Below are positions 1 through 5,265 of a DNA stretch of 5,265 nt, piece after piece (position 1 is the first letter of the stretch; each line of letters opens with the position of its first letter). The stretch covers positions 1 to 5,265 of the forward strand of contig QIDN01000381.1 in the NCBI GenBank assembly GCA_003229345.1, given 5' to 3'. The notes below the pieces were generated by a model. It was given only the letters and a program-made list of their open reading frames with translations. It was not told where the DNA came from and made no database searches. The position numbers and the translations under genes were made by a program. This DNA comes from Nitrospirota bacterium. Its GTDB lineage: Bacteria > Nitrospinota > Nitrospinia > Nitrospinales > Nitrospinaceae.

Positions 1-222
1 TTTCATTAACAATAAATAACCACCACAACATCTGGGGGAGGTATCTTCCCATTCGACTATATGATGGGGCAATAATAAAGAATAGCCTCTTGAAGGGCTG
101 GATTTAAAAAATAGTTCCTGAACAGGCTAAAAAATTATGATTTAGAACTAACTATTTGATTTTAAAAGCACAATGAGTTTTGCTCAATATTTGCCAAAGT
201 TGGCTTAAATAATCGAGGGAAG
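1..222. other. AT-rich intergenic region after the cluster; no gene seen
   Basis: By hand count 75 of 222 bases are G or C (about 34%). I see no supportable coding sequence, tRNA or promoter. It contains several short imperfect palindromes: 35-50 (GGGGAG, loop GTAT, CTTCCC, with one G-T pair on the plus strand), 84-99 (AGCC..GGCT with an interrupted stem), 112-117 with 145-150 (TAGTTC and GAACTA, 27 bases apart), and 174-186 (TGAG, five-base loop, CTCA). On the minus strand the 84-99 stem is followed by ATTCTTTATTATT, and CCTGTTCAGG at 117-126 is followed by AACTATTTTTT. Either could weakly end the message, but both stems are too short to call a terminator. Confidence 0.6.
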
Positions 223-1989
223 TCAGTTTTCGTTTTTCCGGAAGCGGTCGAGGCTGTCGGGGATTTCGCTCAGGGTGCGGTCCTTGATGTGGTACAGGGC
301 GGGGTCGCCAGTAAGTTGACTGTAAAGAAGCGACGTGTCCTTCACTTGCTGGCCGATTTTAAGTTGACCCAGAGAATTATTATGATTATCGAGTAAGGTG
401 AGGGTCACGCGGGGTTTCTCCAATCCCGTTTTTTCCGCAACATCCCTGGAATCCAGCTTGGCATCATATTCAAGGTTGTTCAGAGTCCACAAAATATCTT
501 TACCGACAAACGGTTTGAGGTCGTCCAATTCCTCCGGCTTGATGAGCACCCATTGGTGATCCTGTTTATCCAGCTCAAAGGTTTTGTCCGGATATTTGAT
601 TTGGATACGGGCGACCTGCTCCGGATCGAACTTCAGCAGTTTTTTATCCTTGAAATCGTCGCGGGAGCGGAAAACTTTTCTCACCGTGTCGGTATCCAGT
701 TCGAAAATCGATTGGTCTACGCTTCGGGTGACAAAGGAGAGTTGTTTGTTTTTGCCGGTGTTTCCCAATTGGAGAGTTTCCTGTGACCCGTCTTTTTTGA
801 AAAGGATCAGCTCTTTTTGAGGAGCATCCAATCCAAACAGCTTCAATTGTTTGCTCGGTGCGAATTTTTGAATACGCGCTTCTTGAAGGTCCAGCAATAA
901 TGTATTGACGGTGGCGGAGTCGACGGTACCGTCCTCTTCATTTTTGAATTTCCACTGTCCCATATTGCTGGAATCGCGAACCACATGCACGGTTTCCTTT
1001 CCGTCCCGGCTCTCGATGGCAGTTACCTCTTCCTCTTTGAAGGTTATGAGAGATTTTTCCATGAAGCTGAGAGGGTTTTTGGAAAGAGTTTCCACCAGGC
1101 TGTCTGAAATGGTCACTATGTTTTCGGGCTGGCCGCGTTGCGCGTAGAAGGAATGCTCGTCGTACGGCTTGCCGATTTTAAGGGCCCAGGATTGCTTGGC
1201 TTTTTCCGCTTGGATCTTAAGAACGATACGCGGTGGGTCCAGCCCCAGGGCAGCGATATCCTCCGGAGTTTCGGAGACGAAGGTTTCAATGCGTTCGGTT
1301 CGGATATTATTCAGAAAGTTGGAAATTTCGTCGGCGTCGCCCTGGGCGTTGACCGGTGCGGTCAGTTTCCAATGCTCTCCTTCTTTTACAAAACGCTGGG
1401 TTTCTTTCCCGAATTTGAGGTCCACCACAGTGACATCGCGTGCCACGAAATCGAGCAGAGTTTTGTTGCGCAAGTCGTCTAGCGATGCATTGAGTTGGTC
1501 TTTATCCAGAAAGGAAAGGAGCACGCGTTTCTCATCTGCCAATTTGATGTAGGTGTTATGGCCGAGCGGGCTGGCGTCTCCCACCAGTAGCGTTTTGGGT
1601 TCCCCGGTTTTAAAGCGCAGTGCAATTTGAATCGGCGGGTCTTGCAATCCGAAATCCGCCAGGTTCTTCGGTTCCTCATCCACCACGCGGGTGATTCGGG
1701 TTCCCTCCAATACGAGTAGCAGTTGATTGATGACGCCGTCTTCTCCCGCGGCGGCCAGGGGTTCGGTGATATTCCAGCGCGAGTTCTCAGGATTGCGTTG
1801 AATCTTGATGGTCCCGGATGGCTTGATGAGATCGATCCCCTCAACCTCTTCCACTTTGAAATGAAGCGCCTGCTTGGAAAGGGATTCTTCTTCGTCTTTC
1901 TTCTCTTTGGAGGGGACTTCGACTAAGGCCAGGTACAAGACCAGACCAATAAAAATGAGGATCAGCCAGAGGGTGCCACGGAATTTCAT
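223..1989 (-). CDS. DUF4340-family membrane-anchored protein with four tandem repeat units
   Basis: A 588-residue protein of unknown function, of a family repeatedly encoded directly after GldA/F/G-type transporters. Residues 7-23 (LWLILIFIGLVLYLALV), after a basic MKFR start, form a signal anchor. There is no lipobox cysteine and no cysteine anywhere, so the body should lie outside the inner membrane, tethered but not a lipoprotein. A charged Lys/Glu stretch (28-36) follows. The rest is four copies of one module starting at Phe44, Phe181, Phe317 and Phe454, a period of 136-137. Each copy has a Trp 26-29 residues in, a (F/L/T)GL..P motif at about 69, and a hydrophobic-x-Gly strand end at about 92. 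The ATG at 1989 is chosen because it forms ATGA with the preceding stop and starts the signal anchor. An upstream in-frame extension to 2109 would only overlap the previous gene with Pro/Arg-rich shadow sequence. The ribosome site is poor (GGTGG 14 bases away), so translation probably depends on coupling. A structural or scaffold role is inference. Confidence 0.88.
   Translation of the reverse strand: MKFRGTLWLILIFIGLVLYLALVEVPSKEKKDEEESLSKQALHFKVEEVEGIDLIKPSGTIKIQRNPENSRWNITEPLAAAGEDGVINQLLLVLEGTRITRVVDEEPKNLADFGLQDPPIQIALRFKTGEPKTLLVGDASPLGHNTYIKLADEKRVLLSFLDKDQLNASLDDLRNKTLLDFVARDVTVVDLKFGKETQRFVKEGEHWKLTAPVNAQGDADEISNFLNNIRTERIETFVSETPEDIAALGLDPPRIVLKIQAEKAKQSWALKIGKPYDEHSFYAQRGQPENIVTISDSLVETLSKNPLSFMEKSLITFKEEEVTAIESRDGKETVHVVRDSSNMGQWKFKNEEDGTVDSATVNTLLLDLQEARIQKFAPSKQLKLFGLDAPQKELILFKKDGSQETLQLGNTGKNKQLSFVTRSVDQSIFELDTDTVRKVFRSRDDFKDKKLLKFDPEQVARIQIKYPDKTFELDKQDHQWVLIKPEELDDLKPFVGKDILWTLNNLEYDAKLDSRDVAEKTGLEKPRVTLTLLDNHNNSLGQLKIGQQVKDTSLLYSQLTGDPALYHIKDRTLSEIPDSLDRFRKNEN
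226..630 (-). repeat. DUF4340 protein repeat unit 4 (residues 454-588)
   Basis: The last copy runs from FDPEQV to the C-terminus. Key positions are Phe454, Trp480 in WVLIKP, the TGLEKP motif (Gly522) and Gly546 in LKIGQ. It is the most diverged copy in the central helix (residues 486-515) and ends in a charged tail (RFRKNEN). Confidence 0.65.
631..1041 (-). repeat. DUF4340 protein repeat unit 3 (residues 317-453)
   Basis: The third copy runs from FKEEEV to KKLLK. Key positions are Phe317, Trp346 in WKFKN, the FGLDAP motif (Gly386) and Gly409 in LQLGN. The Thr-x-Pro after the Trp seen in units 1 and 2 is lost, but the spacing of the landmarks is kept. Confidence 0.7.
1042..1449 (-). repeat. 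DUF4340 protein repeat unit 2 (residues 181-316)
   Basis: The second copy runs from FVARDV to EKSLIT. Key positions are Phe181, Trp207 in WKLTAPV, the GLDPP motif (Gly249) and Gly273 in LKIGK. Its TPEDIAALGL segment matches PKNLADFGL of unit 1 in both spacing and character. Confidence 0.75.
1450..1860 (-). repeat. DUF4340 protein repeat unit 1 (residues 44-180)
   Basis: The first copy runs from FKVEEV to KTLLD. Key positions are Phe44, Trp72 in WNITEPL, the GLQDPP motif (Gly114) and Gly137 in LLVGD. It resembles unit 2 most closely, sharing the pattern W-x-(I/L)-T-x-P followed by a Gly/Asp turn and an amphipathic helix. The repeat is visible at protein level only; I see no long DNA identity between copies. 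Confidence 0.75.
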
Positions 1990-3560
1990 AGGGATCGTCT
2001 TTTCCACCAGACCCGGAGGCCCATCAGGATCACGGCGCCAGGGAACACGAGGACGCCAAGCAGAAAGGTGAGGCTTCCCTGCGTTTCGGTGAGGGTGATC
2101 GGACTCCATTTTCTTGTACGAGGCCGGATGGAGATGAGGTTTTCTTCTTTTGCCAGCCAGGAAGCGGTGTTCAGGAAAAAGTCGCTGTTACCGTACAAAC
2201 TGAAAAACTGGTTGCTGGCGAAATCCGAATCGCCGATCACGACCAGATGCGCTTTCTTCGCCGATGCGGGAGATTCGGACGTTTCGGTTTCGGAAGAGGC
2301 TTCGGGTTTTTGTTCAGCGCTATTGGCGGATTTGATTTCCTTAGAGGATACGACGGCTATCGGAACGGGCCCCTGGAGATCAATTCCAGGATCGAGACTG
2401 ACTTTCCCGGACTTATATTCCTTCTCCGCCCAACTCTTGGGTCCGGAAAACAAGACCTGCGTTGTCTCCAGACCTTCTGTTGTGATGGCGGATACGGAAC
2501 GGAGCAGGGGGTAGATGGTTTGCTGTCCTATACCCCGTGTGATCGGATGATCGGCGATTTGGCTGATGATGGGAGTCGTGTAATCCGCACCGAATAGTTT
2601 GGCAAGGGGGTCGATCACCAAGTCGTCGCGGATATCGATCCCCCATCGCTCCAGAAAAGGGGTGAGCCCGGCATCCTGTTGCGGGTCCAGCAACAACAGG
2701 ACCGCACCCCCCTGATTGAGATAGGCCTCGACCGCCACGATCTCCAATTCTTGCAATGCCTTTTCCGGTCCGGTGATGATCAAAGCGTTGGCGTCGTCCG
2801 GCACCTTGCCCGTTTGCAAGAGGAGTAAGGGCTCCACTTTATAATGATCCTGTTCCAGCGCTTGTTTGGCTTGGGAGTATCCTTGTCTCCCTTTGCCCTC
2901 TATATTCTTTTCCTTATGGCCACTCAGAAAATAAATTTTCTTTTGCTGATCCCGGGTGACCTGTAACAAAGCGTTGGTCAAATCTTCTTCCGTGGCTTTT
3001 TTGATTTTGGTTTCTTGTTTGCCGCTTTCGAATACCACCGTGCCGTAAGTGGTGACTCCATATTGTTTGACGACGGCGGGTTGGCGGTCCGGATCGACCA
3101 GCGCCACTTCGATTTGGTCGGTCAGTTCCTTGTATCCGTCAACCAGTTGTTGAAACTCGTCACGGCTGGGATTGCCGATCTGGAAGAAGGCCGTTATTTT
3201 GACTTTTCTCGGCAGGTTCTGCACGATCTTTTGGGTTTGCGGGGATAGCGTGTAGACGGACGATTCCGTGAGATCCCAGAGAAATTTATGATGGAACGTC
3301 AGGACGTTGATACCAATCAGGATACCCAGAAACACTAAAATCACCACTGTGGCATTCATGCCATACAGGGCCGTTCGGGTCTTCAGGGCGTGGAGCACTT
3401 GCTTGCGATCCACTACAAAAAAGAAAATGGCGTTGATCCCTGCGATGCTGACAAAGGTCAGCGTCAACAGCGTGTATTCCGGCAGAAACAGGTAAGTGAC
3501 CAATGCCGTGACGCCGAGGATCAAAGCCGCCCAACCTGCGAATGGAGAGAGTTGCTTCAT
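1986..3560 (-). CDS. GldG-like ABC transporter auxiliary protein (ABC_transp_aux family)
   Basis: A 524-residue membrane-anchored protein of the family found beside GldA/GldF-type transporters; its exact biochemical role is not established. Helices lie near residues 8-26, 31-50 and 68-89, with one more at 495-517 before the basic tail WWKRRSL. The roughly 400 residues between the third and last helix should lie outside the cytoplasm. Family motifs in order are DLTESSVYTLS (96-106), IYFLSGHKEK (209-218), ALIITGP (259-265), GGAVLLLLDP (284-293), VVIGDSDFASNQF (440-452) and GNSDFFLNTASWLAKEENL (457-475). This is the order seen in GldG relatives, whose core resembles a glutamine-amidotransferase-like fold without obvious catalysis. 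Residues 408-436 are a Ser/Glu/Ala-rich, probably disordered, linker. I saw no cysteine. The start is the ATG four bases after the permease stop; an in-frame TTG at 3639-3641 would add 27 atypical residues and overlap the permease. The stop overlaps the next gene as ATGA. Confidence 0.9.
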   Translation of the reverse strand: MKQLSPFAGWAALILGVTALVTYLFLPEYTLLTLTFVSIAGINAIFFFVVDRKQVLHALKTRTALYGMNATVVILVFLGILIGINVLTFHHKFLWDLTESSVYTLSPQTQKIVQNLPRKVKITAFFQIGNPSRDEFQQLVDGYKELTDQIEVALVDPDRQPAVVKQYGVTTYGTVVFESGKQETKIKKATEEDLTNALLQVTRDQQKKIYFLSGHKEKNIEGKGRQGYSQAKQALEQDHYKVEPLLLLQTGKVPDDANALIITGPEKALQELEIVAVEAYLNQGGAVLLLLDPQQDAGLTPFLERWGIDIRDDLVIDPLAKLFGADYTTPIISQIADHPITRGIGQQTIYPLLRSVSAITTEGLETTQVLFSGPKSWAEKEYKSGKVSLDPGIDLQGPVPIAVVSSKEIKSANSAEQKPEASSETETSESPASAKKAHLVVIGDSDFASNQFFSLYGNSDFFLNTASWLAKEENLISIRPRTRKWSPITLTETQGSLTFLLGVLVFPGAVILMGLRVWWKRRSL

Positions 3561-3564
3561 TGTT

Positions 3565-3569
3565 TCACC
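3565..3569 (-). promoter_or_regulatory. Probable ribosome binding site of the GldG-like gene
   Basis: GGTGA on the minus strand lies four bases before the ATG at 3560 and includes the permease TGA stop. A stronger-looking GGAG at 3575-3578 is 14 bases away, which is too far. The site favours the ATG at 3560 over the upstream TTG, but the spacing is short, so re-initiation by ribosomes finishing the permease gene is likely to matter. Confidence 0.4.
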
Positions 3570-4344
3570 GCCATCTCCGGGAATCGAGTACCTGGTGAGT
3601 GATAAACAGAATGAACGCCATGAAGGAGAGGTAATAAACAATATCGCTGGAGTCGAGGACTCCCTTCAGAAATGATTCCAGATGGCTTCTCAGAGAGAGA
3701 TATTCCAGAATCATTCCGATACCGGAGTCGGTGTTCTGCGCCGGGAGTTCGAGTAGCCACATGAGTAGAGCCAGGCCGAAACCGATGACCGCCGCGACGA
3801 TCTGGTTGTCTGTCAATGAAGAGGCAAACACGCCCATGGCGATATAACACCCGGTCATGAGAAGGATACCCAGGTAGCCGGAAAGAATCGGCCCCAGTTC
3901 CGGCTGTCCCATCAGCACGATGAATCCGATGGAATAGGAAGACAACAGAATCATAAAGGAGACCACTACCAGGCAGGCCAGGAATTTTCCGGCCACGATT
4001 CCGCTGAGATGGACGGGAGAAGATAGAAGCAGAGGGAAAGTTTTGTTTTTTCTCTCTTCGGCGAAGCTGCGCATGGTGATGAGGGGAATGATAAACAGCA
4101 AAATCACGCCCATGTTTCCCAGCGAAGGCACGATGACCATTTCATTGGCATTGATCGAGTAGCCCGCCTTCTGCAGTGCCGCCGCCTGGGGTGCTGCCTG
4201 GAGGCTGGCCTGGCTGAAGTCGGAAAAGATGGCAAAAAACAGGAAGCTGTACAGAACGAGAAATACCGTGGTTACCACGTAAAAAATTGGCGAATAAAAG
4301 AACGATCCTATTTCGCGTCTGGCAATCCAGAAAACAGATTTCAT
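3565..4344 (-). CDS. ABC-2 family permease, GldF-like
   Basis: A 259-residue integral membrane protein, the channel-forming or force-receiving subunit partnered with the upstream ATPase. Hydrophobic segments fall near residues 20-40, 75-92, 118-145, 152-176, 182-200 and 236-251, giving the six helices usual for ABC-2 permeases. Residues 1-13 (ending ARREIGSFF) form the short amphipathic N-terminus expected to contact the ATPase. The stretch MRSFAEERKNKTFPLLLSSP (91-110), after the second helix, is the conserved cytoplasmic coupling segment of GldF/NosY-like permeases. A region near 215-240 (SLRSHLESFLKGVLDSSD, then VYYLS) is also family-typical. An external loop near 42-70 is Ala/Gln-rich. 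The ATG start is supported by the ATGA overlap with the ATPase stop and by AGAGG seven bases upstream. Length is normal for the family. The fold and role are well supported; the transported or remodelled substrate cannot be read from sequence. Confidence 0.92.
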   Translation of the reverse strand: MKSVFWIARREIGSFFYSPIFYVVTTVFLVLYSFLFFAIFSDFSQASLQAAPQAAALQKAGYSINANEMVIVPSLGNMGVILLFIIPLITMRSFAEERKNKTFPLLLSSPVHLSGIVAGKFLACLVVVSFMILLSSYSIGFIVLMGQPELGPILSGYLGILLMTGCYIAMGVFASSLTDNQIVAAVIGFGLALLMWLLELPAQNTDSGIGMILEYLSLRSHLESFLKGVLDSSDIVYYLSFMAFILFITHQVLDSRRWR

Positions 4345-5265
4345 GCCTGAGCCTCTTTGACTTCCTTTTCTTCCGTGGTCAGTTTCAGGAAAATATCCTC
4401 CAGCGTCAGGGTCATGGGTTTCAATTCTTCAATGCCCCACAACTGGTCCAGAGCGAGCCGGGCGACTTCATCCTGTAAATGCACATCCGGTTCGCTTTCG
4501 ATCACAAAAAAGTCCCGACCGCGCGTTTGAACGGAGGTGACCTTGTCCAATGCCTCCAATTTGTTTTGAATGCCGTCGACCGGGTTGCGCACCTTGAGTT
4601 CCAGCCGGCAGGCATGGCGCATGGATGCGTTGAGTCCGTCCAGAGTATCCATGGCGACAATCTCTCCCTCATTAATGATAATGACGCGCTGGCAAATCTG
4701 CGTAACCTCCGGCAGGATATGCGAACTGAGCAGAATAGTGTGCGTGGTGCCCAACTCCTGAATCAGCTTTCGGATTTCAATGATCTGGATCGGGTCGAGC
4801 CCAATGGTCGGCTCGTCCAGAATAAGAATTTTCGGATCGTGGATCATGGCCTGGGCCAATCCCACTCTCTGCTGGTAGCCTTTGGACAAGCGCCCGATGA
4901 TGCGGTGACGTACGTCGCCCAATCCACATTGTTCCAACACGCGGTCCACGGCGGCGGCAATCTTCTTTGTGGGAACGTTGCGAAGCCCTGCCGCAAATTC
5001 GAGAAAGTCGGCAACCACCATGTCCTGATACAGCGGAGGCGTTTCGGGAAGGTAGCCGATGACCTTGCGGATTTCCAGCGATTGCTCGAACGTATCAAAC
5101 CCGCATACCCGCGCTTTGCCTTCCGTGGCGGGAAGGATGCACGATAGAATATTCATGGTGGTGGATTTCCCCGCTCCGTTGGGTCCTAAAAACCCGACCA
5201 CTTCTCCCTGGTTGATCTGGAACGAGAGGTCTTTAACGGCTGACCGGGGACCGTAATTCTTGGTC
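4341..5265 (-). CDS. ABC transporter ATP-binding subunit, GldA-like / ABC-2 type (5' end cut by window edge)
   Basis: This is the cytoplasmic ATPase that should power the permease encoded next to it. In-frame coding continues to the right edge; 307 complete codons are visible, and family members suggest roughly 7-10 N-terminal residues are missing. A GTG at 5199-5201 could pass for a start but sits in the conserved stretch just before Walker A, so it is an internal valine. In visible numbering, the aromatic A-loop tyrosine is residue 4 (TKNYG), Walker A GPNGAGKST is 27-35, and the Q-loop region reads GYLPETPPLY near 70-79 with Glu at the usual Gln position. The signature LSKGYQQ is 126-132, Walker B ILILDE is 146-151 with catalytic Glu151, the D-loop GLDP follows, and the H-loop His is 182 (SSH). 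All ATPase elements except that Gln are intact. A C-terminal region from about 219 ends in LEDIFLKLT, typical of ABC-2 export/remodelling ATPases. Its TGA stop overlaps the permease ATG (ATGA). The family is certain; the substrate is unknown. Confidence 0.95.
   Translation of the reverse strand, partial: TKNYGPRSAVKDLSFQINQGEVVGFLGPNGAGKSTTMNILSCILPATEGKARVCGFDTFEQSLEIRKVIGYLPETPPLYQDMVVADFLEFAAGLRNVPTKKIAAAVDRVLEQCGLGDVRHRIIGRLSKGYQQRVGLAQAMIHDPKILILDEPTIGLDPIQIIEIRKLIQELGTTHTILLSSHILPEVTQICQRVIIINEGEIVAMDTLDGLNASMRHACRLELKVRNPVDGIQNKLEALDKVTSVQTRGRDFFVIESEPDVHLQDEVARLALDQLWGIEELKPMTLTLEDIFLKLTTEEKEVKEAQA
4352..4356 (-). promoter_or_regulatory. Ribosome binding site of the permease gene
   Basis: Read on the minus strand this is AGAGG, seven bases before the ATG at 4344 and inside the 3' end of the ATPase gene. 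It supports that ATG as the start alongside the ATGA overlap. Confidence 0.55.

Noticed and set aside
84..99. Possible rho-independent terminator on the minus strand after the cluster
   Set aside because: The stem has only four pairs before a bulge and the following tract (ATTCTTTATTATT) is interrupted, so it is not distinguishable from chance in AT-rich DNA.
1..222. Small gene or structured RNA in the AT-rich tail
   Set aside because: Starts such as the ATG at 61 and 64 meet a stop within a few codons, and the short hairpins do not form a recognisable RNA family.
1138..1552. Plus-strand open frames of 114 and 127 codons within the DUF4340 region
   Set aside because: They are antisense to the repeat-bearing gene, overlap each other in different frames, and show no domain.
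1990..2109. A 40-residue N-terminal extension of the DUF4340 protein
   Set aside because: It overlaps the conserved C-terminal part of the GldG-like gene, reads as Pro/Arg-rich shadow sequence, and would bury the signal anchor. The ATG at 1989 forms the ATGA junction.
3561..3641. A 27-residue N-terminal extension of the GldG-like protein from a TTG
   Set aside because: It overlaps the permease C-terminus, lacks a family-like sequence, and a well-placed ATG follows the permease stop by four bases.
4479..5147. A 222-codon plus-strand open frame opposite the ATPase gene
   Set aside because: It lies wholly antisense to a gene with intact Walker A, signature, Walker B and H-loop motifs, and its translation shows no recognisable domain.
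5199..5201. GTG as the start of the ATPase
   Set aside because: Starting there would remove the first strand and A-loop tyrosine. The upstream frame stays open to the window edge and encodes family-typical residues (TKNYG...FQINQGE).

Overview
The window holds one tightly packed gene cluster, read entirely on the minus strand (from the right edge towards the left). It encodes an ABC-2 type transporter of the GldA/GldF/GldG kind followed by a DUF4340-family protein. In order of transcription these are: an ATP-binding subunit whose first few codons lie beyond the right edge (4341-5265), a six-helix permease (3565-4344), a large membrane-anchored GldG-like auxiliary protein (1986-3560), and a DUF4340 protein built from four tandem copies of one unit of about 136 residues (223-1989). 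The last 222 bases (1-222) are AT-rich and carry no gene that I can support.

The gene junctions are very close. ATPase/permease and GldG-like/DUF4340 overlap by four bases as ATGA, and permease/GldG-like are four bases apart. This indicates one polycistronic message with translational coupling. The promoter is not in the window; it must lie to the right of the ATPase start. No convincing terminator is visible at the left end.

The likely arrangement, inferred from the families, is a cytoplasmic ATPase driving the membrane permease, with two proteins exposed mainly on the outer face of the inner membrane. The GldG-like protein is held by helices at both ends. The DUF4340 protein is held by one N-terminal helix, with four repeated domains hanging outside. 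The transported or remodelled substrate is not known. The 'gliding' name comes from Bacteroidetes homologues, and related clusters occur in many bacteria that do not glide, so gliding should not be inferred here.

The organism is a bacterium, probably Gram-negative. Coding regions look moderate in GC, while the intergenic tail is about one third GC (75 of 222 by hand count). The gene order and protein style would fit deltaproteobacterial, Nitrospinota or similar lineages, but this is a weak guess because no taxonomic marker is present. I saw no mobile element, CRISPR array, tRNA or rRNA. The most distinctive signal is the regular four-fold repeat in the DUF4340 protein.
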